DNA of 36,915 nt, taken from the NCBI GenBank assembly GCA_012799935.1, contig JAAZKG010000036.1, forward strand, positions 1-36,915, in the 5' to 3' direction. This document shows positions 24,414 through 32,463 of this stretch, piece after piece. A program made the translations under genes and the position numbers. Each line of letters opens with the position of its first letter. Position 1 is the first letter of the stretch. The notes under the pieces are model-generated. The model was not told the DNA's origin and searched no databases. It saw only the letters and a program-made list of their open reading frames with translations. This DNA comes from Erysipelotrichia bacterium. GTDB taxonomy: Bacteria > Bacillota_I > Bacilli_A > Erysipelotrichales > Erysipelotrichaceae.

Positions 24414-24421
24414 CTTAACTT

Positions 24422-25675
24422 TTATTTACCATATATTGGATATTTTTCCGTAAGAGCAATTACTTGTTTAATTAATTGCTCTTTTTTATCCTGAAAATCT
24501 TCTTTAGTAGCTTCAACGATTAATTTACCAACTAAATAACAGTCTTCTTCTGTAAAACCTCTAGTTGTTACAGTTGGTGATCCTATTCTAATTCCAGAAG
24601 TAACAAATGGTTTTTCAGGGTCAAATGGAATAACGTTTTTATTAACCGTTATATAAATTTCATCTAATCTTTTTTCCATTTCCTTTCCTGTAATATTAGC
24701 TTTTCTTAAATCTATTAACACCAAATGATTGTCGGTTCCTCCACTTACCAAATCTAAGCCACCATCAACAATAGCTTTAGCCATTGCTTTAGCATTGGCA
24801 ACTATTCGTTTTTGATAATCGACAAATTCATCAGTTAAGGCTTCTTTAAAGGAAATGGCCTTAGCAGCAATTACATGTTCAAGTGGGCCACCTTGAGTCC
24901 CAGGAAAAATAGCGGCATTAATCTTACTGGCAATTTCTGCATCATTGCATAAAATCAAACCACCTCTAGGACCTCTCAATGTTTTATGGCTTGTAGTAGT
25001 AACTACATCAGCATAGCCAATTGGAGTAGGATGAACTTTTGCAGCTACCAGTCCTGCAATATGAGCCATATCCACCATCAGGTATGCTCCTACACTATGA
25101 GCAATTTCAGCCATTTTCTTAAAATCAATAATTCTAGGATATGAACTGGCACCAGCTATTATCATTTTTGGTTTACACTGTTTTGCGATTTCCTCAACTT
25201 TTTGATAATCAATCTGGCAAGTCTTTTTGTCGACTCCATAAAAAACAACATTATAATTTTTACCTGAGAAATTGAATGGTGAACCATGAGTCAAATGTCC
25301 GCCATTATCCAAAGACATACCCATAATGGTATCGCCTACTTCACATAAGGCATGATATACCGCAAAATTTGCTTGAGAGCCTGAGTGAGGTTGTACATTA
25401 GCATACTTACATCCGAACAACTGTTTTGCTCTTTCGATAGCTAACGTTTCAATTTCATCAACTACATAACAGCCACCATAATATCTTTTATTCGGATAGC
25501 CTTCAGCATACTTGTTAGTTAATACTGATCCTGTTGCCATTAAAACTGCTTCAGAAACAATGTTTTCCGAAGCTATCAGTTCAATATTACGATTTTGTCT
25601 TTCTAATTCTTTCTTAATTGCCTCAGCTATTTGCTGGTCCTCTTTAGCAATTACCTCAATCATCCTAGTTATCAT
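24422..25675 (-). CDS. glyA: Serine hydroxymethyltransferase
   Basis: This 417-residue PLP enzyme interconverts serine and glycine with tetrahydrofolate, supplying one-carbon units. Key segments are [38 protein letters not shown], the PLP-lysine motif [14 protein letters not shown], and [15 protein letters not shown] near the C-terminus. The length is normal. ATG 25675 follows GGAGGG closely; ATG 25663 is a less likely alternative. The gene is read after the DUF4097-like gene, 29 bp away, and probably shares its transcript. There is no room for a glycine riboswitch directly upstream. Confidence 0.97.
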   Translation of the reverse strand: MITRMIEVIAKEDQQIAEAIKKELERQNRNIELIASENIVSEAVLMATGSVLTNKYAEGYPNKRYYGGCYVVDEIETLAIERAKQLFGCKYANVQPHSGSQANFAVYHALCEVGDTIMGMSLDNGGHLTHGSPFNFSGKNYNVVFYGVDKKTCQIDYQKVEEIAKQCKPKMIIAGASSYPRIIDFKKMAEIAHSVGAYLMVDMAHIAGLVAAKVHPTPIGYADVVTTTSHKTLRGPRGGLILCNDAEIASKINAAIFPGTQGGPLEHVIAAKAISFKEALTDEFVDYQKRIVANAKAMAKAIVDGGLDLVSGGTDNHLVLIDLRKANITGKEMEKRLDEIYITVNKNVIPFDPEKPFVTSGIRIGSPTVTTRGFTEEDCYLVGKLIVEATKEDFQDKKEQLIKQVIALTEKYPIYGK

Positions 25676-25704
25676 AAACCCTCCAACATCTATAAAAGAA
25701 GTTA

Positions 25705-26562
25705 CTAGTTAACTTCTTTAACTTCTGTACTTTCTTCAGTGTTTTCTTTTTCTTCTATTGTATTAATTAAGATATTTCCTCTTAAAGTGTTAAAAATAAA
25801 AACTTTACCTTCTTTAGAGCTATCAGAAATCAAACTATTGCTTTTTTCAACTGTTTCAATTTCATTGACTAGATTTGTTTCATATATATAACCATTGTTT
25901 AGTTTTAATTGACCATAAGTTGTAGTTACTTCAAATTTAAATGTCTCAACACTTTCCATAAGTAAAAACTCAAAATCACCTGAGACAACAGAACCATTAA
26001 ATCTATTGAAAGTTGTACCAGACATTTTAATATCTCCAGTATTACATGAAACAATAATGCTATTGCAATTAACATTACTCATTATAAAATCACCAGTAAT
26101 ATTATTAAAGTTAATATTTCTAGCATCTACATCACTGATTGAAAAACTACCAATAATAGTTTTAACATTAACATCAATTATGCAATCTTGTGGCAAATAA
26201 ATTGTTACAACAGCTACATTTCTATCTGGTTGGAAAAGTAAAGAATCAAAGTTTTCAACTTTTTCAATAAATTCCATATTTAAAACTTTTTGTTCTAATT
26301 TAAAAGTGTTTGAATTATCCACTTTTTGATAATATGAAACCTTAATCTTTTCATTGTTGCTTGGTTTAATCACAACACTATGATTAATAGAATCAATATA
26401 GATAGAATTGATTTCTTCATTTTCATATTCTTGGAAAATTTCCAAATATGCTGAGTATGATTTGGCACTAGGAAAATAATACTTACCGTATGCGTAAGAT
26501 GTACCTAAGATTAAAACTAATAGTAAAACTATAATCAAAAATAAGCCGTTTTGTTTTCTCAT
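25705..26562 (-). CDS. DUF4097-like membrane-anchored beta-solenoid protein
   Basis: The 285-residue product has one N-terminal transmembrane helix ([21 protein letters not shown], about 5-25). A region follows with the repeated short-strand pattern of DUF4097 or putative adhesin domains: [55 protein letters not shown] and [11 protein letters not shown]. Its acidic tail ([15 protein letters not shown]) is probably disordered. Such proteins are usually cell-surface or envelope-stress related, but no function is established. It has no Shine-Dalgarno: a perfect extended -10 (TGCTATAAT) ends only 6 bp before the ATG, so the mRNA is predicted to be leaderless. It precedes glyA in the same direction. 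Confidence 0.75.
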   Translation of the reverse strand: MRKQNGLFLIIVLLLVLILGTSYAYGKYYFPSAKSYSAYLEIFQEYENEEINSIYIDSINHSVVIKPSNNEKIKVSYYQKVDNSNTFKLEQKVLNMEFIEKVENFDSLLFQPDRNVAVVTIYLPQDCIIDVNVKTIIGSFSISDVDARNINFNNITGDFIMSNVNCNSIIVSCNTGDIKMSGTTFNRFNGSVVSGDFEFLLMESVETFKFEVTTTYGQLKLNNGYIYETNLVNEIETVEKSNSLISDSSKEGKVFIFNTLRGNILINTIEEKENTEESTEVKEVN

Positions 26563-26568
26563 GTTCTA

Positions 26569-26577
26569 ATTATAGCA
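26569..26577 (-). promoter_or_regulatory. Extended -10 promoter abutting the DUF4097-like start codon
   Basis: TGCTATAAT on the minus strand is followed by TAGAAC and then ATG, which puts the expected transcription start on the A of the start codon. This explains the missing RBS. Confidence 0.6.
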
Positions 26578-26672
26578 CTAATAACGAAAAACAAAATAGC
26601 CATTTCTAATTTTTGAAAAACGAAAATAAAACCTAAGATTGATTTGCGATAACTGTTATTTAATTTATTAAA

Positions 26673-26710
26673 TAAAAAAAGATGGCCTTCCAAACATAGA
26701 AGTTCATCTT
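26673..26710 (-). terminator. Terminator after the InlB-repeat/sortase-like gene
   Basis: On the minus strand AAGATG-AA-CTTC pairs with GAAG-GC-CATCTT around an 8-nt loop, followed by TTTTTTTATTT. It lies about 90 bp past the stop codon. Confidence 0.75.
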
Positions 26711-26730
26711 GTATATCTTTGTTTTTAAAT

Positions 26731-26792
26731 AGTGTCACTGTCGTGTCTTATACCTTATTGTTTTCATAATTTTAATAACCGACAATGGCACT
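26731..26792. other. Long-range hairpin between the InlB-repeat gene and its terminator
   Basis: AGTGTCACTGTCG at 26731 pairs with CGACAATGGCACT at 26780 over 13 positions, with one wobble and one mismatch, around a 36-nt loop. No T-run follows on the minus strand, so it may stabilise the 3' end of the mRNA. It could also be a remnant of a small inverted-repeat element. Nothing else is recognised in the 26563-26800 gap beyond the terminator and promoter. Confidence 0.45.
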
Positions 26793-26800
26793 TATAAAAC

Positions 26801-27793
26801 TTAATTATTTGCTTTTTCTAAAATTACTATCAATCTATTTAATCCACCACCATAGCAAGTGACTAAAGCAAGATCTCCAGGTTGCCACCAAGCCTTATAT
26901 TCTTGTGCAGAAAATTTAGTCTTATAAATTTTAACAACATTATATAACTCACCATTAACAGTGACTGTATCCGTCATTTTTACTTTTGGCAACCAACTAA
27001 ACACTCCTGGATTATGTCCAAGCAAAACATTACCTTTATAATAGACAACATATCCAGCATCTAATTTTTTAACCATCTCATCATAGTTTTTATATGAACG
27101 ATAATTAACTTTCCAATTAACTGATGTATTTGAACTGGAACTAACCGTTTTTTTCCATTTACTTGTTAGATTTATATCTCCATGTGTCATATTATCAATA
27201 GCTATTATTTTCTCGCCATCTAAATACCAGCCTTCAAATTTGTATCCCGATTTGGTTGGATTTGTTAGTGTTGCGCCTTCACCATATCTATAAGTATCAC
27301 CTATCACTCCATCATAAATAATATTATATTCTTTACCTTGCCATTTACTATATAGAATGATATTTCCACTTGGTTTAATCAACATATTCGGATATTGATT
27401 CCCACTAATATCAAAATATCCCAAAAAATATTCATATGGATGATTTTCTTCTGAAGGTTTATCTAAAGAAACATTTTCTCCGTAAGTATACTTATTACTA
27501 TATCGGTTTTCACCATCAATGTAAGTAACCGTATAAGTTTTTGGTATGTACATTGGTCTATATGTATCAAAAGGTTTTAAAGTCACTACTAATTGATCTA
27601 TTGTAAAATTTTCGTATACCATGTTTTGATATTTTATTTCATCATTTAAACTCACATTAAATACTTCTTTTGTTTCTATCCCTGTTTCAGGATTAACCTG
27701 GATAACCGTTATTGGATAGACTTCTAACTGTGGAGAAACAACTCCACTTACTGTGAGGGTTAGAAATAATCCTAATACTAATTTCTTAAACAT
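26801..27793 (-). CDS. Secreted InlB-repeat protein with C-terminal sortase-like domain
   Basis: This 330-residue protein starts with a signal peptide (MFKKLVLGLFLTLTVSGVVS). Two or so Listeria-Bacteroides/InlB B repeats follow (YTVTYIDGENRYSNKYTYGE...; YNIIYDGVIGDTYRYGEGAT, then KSGYKFEGWYLDG), then a low-complexity SSSSNTS linker. The last ~110 residues look like a small sortase: VLLGHNPGVFSWLPKVK (His260), GDLALVTC (Cys313) and LNRLIVILE (Arg320), the order and context of the His-Cys-Arg triad. If active it would be a surface-tethered or secreted transpeptidase. No LPxTG motif occurs here. AAGGAGAG precedes the ATG. The InlB call is strong; the sortase call rests on motif order and spacing. 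Confidence 0.75.
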   Translation of the reverse strand: MFKKLVLGLFLTLTVSGVVSPQLEVYPITVIQVNPETGIETKEVFNVSLNDEIKYQNMVYENFTIDQLVVTLKPFDTYRPMYIPKTYTVTYIDGENRYSNKYTYGENVSLDKPSEENHPYEYFLGYFDISGNQYPNMLIKPSGNIILYSKWQGKEYNIIYDGVIGDTYRYGEGATLTNPTKSGYKFEGWYLDGEKIIAIDNMTHGDINLTSKWKKTVSSSSNTSVNWKVNYRSYKNYDEMVKKLDAGYVVYYKGNVLLGHNPGVFSWLPKVKMTDTVTVNGELYNVVKIYKTKFSAQEYKAWWQPGDLALVTCYGGGLNRLIVILEKANN

Positions 27794-27877
27794 ATTTATA
27801 ACTCTCCTTTTTTATCAAGTTTATTTTTTATAAGATTTCTTTAAATATAAAATATCATTTCTCAACACTTATATTCT

Positions 27878-27920
27878 GTGATAACATCACTTAACCTGCC
27901 TAACTCTGTGATGATATCAC
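27878..27920. promoter_or_regulatory. Twin GTGAT-N3-ATCAC sites upstream of the InlB/sortase-like gene
   Basis: GTGATAACATCAC (27878-27890) and GTGATGATATCAC (27908-27920) are inverted repeats exactly 30 bp apart, about three helical turns. Both are preceded by TCT. They lie 85-127 bp upstream of the start codon, a typical position for a pair of regulator dimers. The regulator is unknown. Confidence 0.65.
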
Positions 27921-28018
27921 CAAAATTAACCTAATATAAAAATAAATGAGTTATAAAACTTAAATATCTTCATTTTCTTTTTAGAAGTTGTGATGAAAAC
28001 AAAACCTGATTAGTCTTT

Positions 28019-28049
28019 AAAAAAGAGGAAGTTAAATTTCTTCCTCTTT
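28019..28049 (-). terminator. Terminator of the ABC transporter/nucleotidase operon
   Basis: A 10-bp perfect stem AAAGAGGAAG/CTTCCTCTTT with an 8-nt loop is followed on the minus strand by U6. It directly abuts the stop codon of the nucleotidase-like gene. Confidence 0.85.
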
Positions 28050-28050
28050 A

Positions 28051-29526
28051 TTACCATGGTGAATTATCATTTTCTGGATGTCCTATCATAGGATATCTTC
28101 CTAATTCTGGTCTTTTAATTTCTTTGTGTTTTTTTACATATTCAAATAAAGTATCGTGAATAGGAACATTAGTATTTTTCCAATCAATTTGATTAGTTAT
28201 TTTTCCAGTTTCATTTCCTCCAGAAGCCATATATGCACTAGTAGTAACTGTATACTTTTTTTCTAAATCAATAGAACTACCATCTTCTAAAGTTATACTT
28301 ACTACTTTTGAAAAGGCAGGTTTAGTATTATCTATTTTTACCTTCATGCCAGAAAACATGATATTGGCATTATTACCAAATCTTTTAGGGTCAAGAACTA
28401 ACTCAAATAGATTCCAAATTTGTTTTCCTGTCATAAAGCCCTGATGAAGTGGGTCATTAAATCCCATTGCTTTAGAAATAGTAAATCTGGTAATATCCCC
28501 TTTAGAGATTTTGCGTCCACAGCTTGTACAGTTAAAATAAACAATATCTGTTTTGGTATATTCTCTGACCGCATCAGTAATCAAATTAGCCATTGGTGAT
28601 TCTACCGACAAACGCATAGGTATATCTTCTGTTGCAATAGCTAATACTTCCGAAAAATAATACTCATAAGGAGCGGTTACTCTATCTACAAATTTTTGAA
28701 TGTTTTTATCAGCTTCAAAATTGCCATTTAAAACATCGATAACTGTACATTTTTTATCAACAACTTTTCTAGTTTCAGTATCAAAAGTAAGGGTAATATG
28801 AGGAAGTGATTTACCACCAAATCCACCTTTGGTAACAGCACAATCCATTACTACTCTAGCATAATCTCCTGGGATATGACCGCCAATCATAACATCAGGT
28901 TTTAAATCGCTAATTTGTTTTAATACCTCAATTAATTCTCCAGATTCACTATCTTCTGTAAAATAAAAAGGAAAGTGAGTTAAACAGATAATTACTTCTG
29001 CTCCATCATCTCTTGCTTCAGTGATATATTTTCTTAGTGCTTCAACCTGACTTGAAACTTTAAAAGAAGCAAAATAATTAGAATCAACCATATACTGAGT
29101 ATATTCAGTTGTCACTCCAATAATTCCATATTTAATACCATTTTTTTCTAAAACTACATATGGTTTTACCCCTTTAATAAAATCGTTTGTTTCCTTGACT
29201 AAAATATTGGCACACAAAATTGGAAACTTATCTTTTATATAGTCAATATTTTCTTCCAACTGCTTTAATCCTCTATCAAACTCATGATTCCCTAAAACCA
29301 TGCAATCTGTTTCAATTAAATCTAATCCTTCAAACACTTCCTTACCATGCCATAAAATACGATTGATGTTATCGCCAGCATCCAAAAGCAAAGTATTATC
29401 TCTATTTTTACTTCTAACAGACTCAATAGCACTGTAAAACTTAGCCAATCCTGGAGCATTTTCATATTCTTTAAATTCTCCACCATAATCTGCATGATTT
29501 AAAATATCTATCTTAATTAATGCCAT
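28051..29526 (-). CDS. 5'-nucleotidase/2',3'-cyclic phosphodiesterase-family protein, cytoplasmic, with altered metal site
   Basis: This 491-residue protein has an N-terminal metallophosphoesterase domain (LLLDAGDN, VLGNHEFDRG, CLTHFPF, IGGH) and a C-terminal 5'-nucleotidase domain (SPMANLITDAVREYTK; GRKISKGDIT; MTGKQIWNLFELVL). There is no signal peptide, unlike most secreted 5'-nucleotidases, so it acts inside the cell. Two usual metal or active-site positions differ. The first motif, normally D-x-H-G, reads HADYGG without the His, and the last, normally GHxH or GHxQ, reads GGHIPG. Activity or specificity may be changed. It starts 1 bp after the second permease gene and ends the ABC operon. 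The substrate may be a phosphorylated form of what the transporter imports. Confidence 0.85.
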   Translation of the reverse strand: MALIKIDILNHADYGGEFKEYENAPGLAKFYSAIESVRSKNRDNTLLLDAGDNINRILWHGKEVFEGLDLIETDCMVLGNHEFDRGLKQLEENIDYIKDKFPILCANILVKETNDFIKGVKPYVVLEKNGIKYGIIGVTTEYTQYMVDSNYFASFKVSSQVEALRKYITEARDDGAEVIICLTHFPFYFTEDSESGELIEVLKQISDLKPDVMIGGHIPGDYARVVMDCAVTKGGFGGKSLPHITLTFDTETRKVVDKKCTVIDVLNGNFEADKNIQKFVDRVTAPYEYYFSEVLAIATEDIPMRLSVESPMANLITDAVREYTKTDIVYFNCTSCGRKISKGDITRFTISKAMGFNDPLHQGFMTGKQIWNLFELVLDPKRFGNNANIMFSGMKVKIDNTKPAFSKVVSITLEDGSSIDLEKKYTVTTSAYMASGGNETGKITNQIDWKNTNVPIHDTLFEYVKKHKEIKRPELGRYPMIGHPENDNSPW

Positions 29527-29527
29527 A

Positions 29528-30355
29528 TCAACCCTTTAAACCTCCTCGAGAAACACCAGTTACAATACTCTTTCTTGCAAACAAGAACAAGATAATCATT
29601 GGCAAGACCACAATTGTTGCTCCAGCCATTAATCTTTCATACCGTATTCCAGTTTCATTAGTAAAGGCAAATAAACCAAATGGTAACGTTCTGTTTTCAG
29701 TAGAATTAATTACTAAAATCGACCATAAGAAACTATTCCAACAAGCTATAGCATTAAGTAAAGCGATAGTGACTAAAGATGGTTTAGCAATAGGAACTAA
29801 TATTTCCCATAAAAATTGCCAATCAGATGCTCCATCAATTTTAGCTGAATGATATAAACTATCAGGAACTGACATAAAGAAATTTCTTAGTATATAAGTA
29901 TAGAAAATACTTGAAGTAAACGGAATAATTAAAGCAATTATTGTATCATATAAACCTAATTTAACAATTGTTGAATAGTTAGTTATTATTAGCATTTCAA
30001 AAGGAATCATCATCATAGCCACCAAAGCAGCAAAGATAATATCTCTACCTGGAAATCTCATCTTTGAAAAAGCAAAAGCAGCTAGTATGGTATTAAACAT
30101 TGTAATTGTGACACAGAAAATCGTAACAATTACTGAGTTTTTAAAATACTTTAAAAATGGTGCGGTTTTTAAAGCATAAACATAGTTATCCAAAGTTGCT
30201 TTAGCTGGAAAAATAGTTGGTGGAACTTTATTGGCTTCAAAGCCTGTCTTTAAAGAAGTAATAATCATCCAAAAGAAAGGAAAAAACATAATAAAGGCTC
30301 CGATTGCTAAGATAAGATAAAGTATAATCTTTTTATTTCTTTCTGTATTTTTCAT
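29528..30355 (-). CDS. ABC sugar transporter permease (MalG/UgpE type)
   Basis: This 275-residue membrane protein has six hydrophobic segments and the EAA loop DGASDWQFLWEILVPIAKPS that docks on the ATPase. The start KKIILYLILAIGAFIMFFPFFWMI is typical of MalG-like permeases of carbohydrate importers. It forms the membrane channel with the neighbouring permease. It lies 14 bp downstream of that gene and 1 bp before the nucleotidase-like gene, inside a five-gene operon. Confidence 0.95.
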   Translation of the reverse strand: MKNTERNKKIILYLILAIGAFIMFFPFFWMIITSLKTGFEANKVPPTIFPAKATLDNYVYALKTAPFLKYFKNSVIVTIFCVTITMFNTILAAFAFSKMRFPGRDIIFAALVAMMMIPFEMLIITNYSTIVKLGLYDTIIALIIPFTSSIFYTYILRNFFMSVPDSLYHSAKIDGASDWQFLWEILVPIAKPSLVTIALLNAIACWNSFLWSILVINSTENRTLPFGLFAFTNETGIRYERLMAGATIVVLPMIILFLFARKSIVTGVSRGGLKG

Positions 30356-30369
30356 TGTCGTTCTCCCTT

Positions 30370-31293
30370 CTAGTAATAATCATATTTTTTCTGAATTCTA
30401 TTTTGCACCATGGTAAATAATAAAATGATGGCAAATAAAACTATGGCACTTGCTGCAGCATAGCCTAGCTTCAACTTAGTATAGAATTGTTCATATAAAT
30501 AAAAGATAACTGTATATAAGTTATATGCTGGTCCTGGTTTACCTCCAAAAAGCATATACAAGGCATCAAATACTTTAAATGATGAAATCATATTGACTAT
30601 TGCTACCAATCCAATAGTAGGAGCTAAAAGTGGAACGGTAATATTAAAGAATATATCAATAGTTTTTGCTCCATCAACTTTTGCGGCAGTGTAGTATTGT
30701 GGGTCAATATTTTGAAGTCCTGCCAAAAGTAAAATAATCGTAAATGGCAACATACTCCAAACACCGTAAATACATAAACTTATCATCGAATATTGAGGAT
30801 TATTTAAAAAATTAATAGCATCGACATCAAATAAAGATAGTAGATAGTTTAATATTCCATAATCATAGTTAAAAAGCCAGCGCCAAACTAAACCAATAGC
30901 AGCACTTGAAGTAACCATTGGCATAAAATATGCTGTTTGAAATAATCCTTGCAGTTTTTCAACACTGTTTAACATAACCGCAATTAGAATTGAAATTACC
31001 AGTGAAATACTAACAACGACTAAAACATATTGCGTTGTATTAATTATCGCTTTGATAAATGTCGGATCAGAAAAAATCTTTTGGTAATTTCCTAACCCCC
31101 AACCAGAAAAAGTATCAGATATAACCTTATAGTCTTCTTTAAAACTAATAGCAACAGCATTGAAAAATGGATACACAGTAAAAACCAAAATTCCTAATAT
31201 AAAAGGCAATAGATAGATAGCTGGTTTTAAAAAGGTTTTCGCAGTAACCTTTTCATCACTTTTATATTTTTTAACTCTTTTAAATTTACTCAT
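30370..31293 (-). CDS. ABC sugar transporter permease (MalF/UgpA type)
   Basis: This 307-residue membrane protein begins with a basic cytoplasmic segment (MSKFKRVKKYKSDEK), then has six hydrophobic helices, with the EAA loop DGAKTIDIFFNITVPLLAPT. It is the first permease of a type I carbohydrate importer. Its start overlaps the end of the ATPase gene by 8 bp, so translation is probably coupled. Confidence 0.95.
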   Translation of the reverse strand: MSKFKRVKKYKSDEKVTAKTFLKPAIYLLPFILGILVFTVYPFFNAVAISFKEDYKVISDTFSGWGLGNYQKIFSDPTFIKAIINTTQYVLVVVSISLVISILIAVMLNSVEKLQGLFQTAYFMPMVTSSAAIGLVWRWLFNYDYGILNYLLSLFDVDAINFLNNPQYSMISLCIYGVWSMLPFTIILLLAGLQNIDPQYYTAAKVDGAKTIDIFFNITVPLLAPTIGLVAIVNMISSFKVFDALYMLFGGKPGPAYNLYTVIFYLYEQFYTKLKLGYAAASAIVLFAIILLFTMVQNRIQKKYDYY

Positions 31294-32347
31294 AGTATCT
31301 TTCTCCTGTTAATTCATCAAACAAGAAAACACCTTCTGTTTTAAAACCAATATTTAAATTATCCCCGATTTTAATTGGTTTAGTAGCATCAATATATCCT
31401 CTAAGATTATATGAACCAATTTTTAAATTAACTAGGGTATCTTTTCCTGATAAATAAGATTCAACCACCTTAGTTTTAACATCATCTTTATCATTGAAGG
31501 TAATAGCTTCAGCTCTAGAAGCCAAAACTACTCTGGAGCCTTCTTCCACTTGCCATTTATGATTAGTTTTAATGATTTGATTATCACCATCAACTTTAAT
31601 TCCACCTTTAGTATAAACACCATGTAATTGATTAATTGTCGGAGAACCAATAAAATCAGCAACAAAAAGATTGGCAGGTTGATTGTAGAGATTTCTAGTT
31701 TTGTCATATTGCTGCATTTCACCAAGTTTCATCAACATAATGTAATCTGAAATAGCACTAGCTTCCTCTTGATCGTGAGTAACAAAGAAAGTAGTAACAC
31801 CTGATTCTCTTTGAATTCTTCTAATTTCTTCTCTCATCTCTACACGAAGTTTAGCATCCAAATTACTCAATGGTTCATCAAGTAACAACAACTTAGGATT
31901 TTTTACTAAGGCTCTGGCAATAGCGACACGTTGTTGTTGGCCTCCACTTAACTCTTTAGGTTTTCGGTTTAAATATTCTTCAATATGAACCATTTTAGCA
32001 AACTCTTTAGCTCTTTCGATTCTTTCTGCTTTTGAAACTTTTTTTATTTTTAATGGGAAACAAATATTTTCCAGTACTGTCATATGTGGATAAAGTGCAT
32101 AATTTTGAAAAACTAAACCAACTTCTCTTTTATCGGGAGTTAAATCAGTAACATCTTTTTCATCGAAAAATATTTGGCCTTCCGTTACTGGCAAAATTCC
32201 TGATAACATATTCAACATAGTTGTTTTACCACAACCTGAAGGTCCTAAAAGAGCAATTAGTTTGCCACTTTCAAACTCAGCAGTTAAACTGTTAACTGCT
32301 GTTACTTCACCAAACCTTTTAGTCAAGTTTTTTACTTTTACTCTCAT
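31286..32347 (-). CDS. ABC transporter ATPase (MalK/MsmK/UgpC type)
   Basis: This 353-residue protein has Walker A GPSGCGKTT, the Q-loop LVFQNYALYPHMTV, signature LSGGQQQR, Walker B LLLLDEPLSNLD, the switch His in FFVTHDQEEA, and a C-terminal TOBE-like regulatory domain. It powers the importer. Many gut Bacillota share one MsmK among several importers, but here the ATPase is encoded inside the operon, between the binding protein and the permeases. GGGGGA precedes the ATG. Confidence 0.96.
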   Translation of the reverse strand: MRVKVKNLTKRFGEVTAVNSLTAEFESGKLIALLGPSGCGKTTMLNMLSGILPVTEGQIFFDEKDVTDLTPDKREVGLVFQNYALYPHMTVLENICFPLKIKKVSKAERIERAKEFAKMVHIEEYLNRKPKELSGGQQQRVAIARALVKNPKLLLLDEPLSNLDAKLRVEMREEIRRIQRESGVTTFFVTHDQEEASAISDYIMLMKLGEMQQYDKTRNLYNQPANLFVADFIGSPTINQLHGVYTKGGIKVDGDNQIIKTNHKWQVEEGSRVVLASRAEAITFNDKDDVKTKVVESYLSGKDTLVNLKIGSYNLRGYIDATKPIKIGDNLNIGFKTEGVFLFDELTGERYYE

Positions 32348-32422
32348 TTTATTATTCCCCCAAATGTTATTTCTATATTTTAAGCGTTAAAAAAATAACG
32401 TTTTTTTCAACTTTATTTATAA

Positions 32423-32451
32423 GTAACCACACCTTAAAAAGGTGTGGTTAC
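32423..32451 (-). promoter_or_regulatory. Intercistronic hairpin between binding protein and ATPase genes
   Basis: A 13-bp perfect stem (gtaaccacacctt with its complement) has a 3-nt loop 13 bp past the binding-protein stop, with no T-run on the minus strand. It fits an mRNA-stabilising or partial-termination hairpin that lets the binding protein be made in excess over the membrane parts. Confidence 0.65.
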
Positions 32452-32463
32452 GATTCTATTTTG

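Noticed and set aside
25676-25704. A glycine or other riboswitch upstream of glyA
   Set aside because: Only 29 bp separate it from the preceding gene, which is too short for any known aptamer.
27878-27920. The two GTGAT repeats as a CRISPR start
   Set aside because: Only two 13-bp palindromic units with a 17-bp gap and no cas genes; they fit operators.
31528-31725. Minus-strand 65-aa ORF within the ATPase gene
   Set aside because: Alternative-frame shadow of the ABC ATPase TOBE region.
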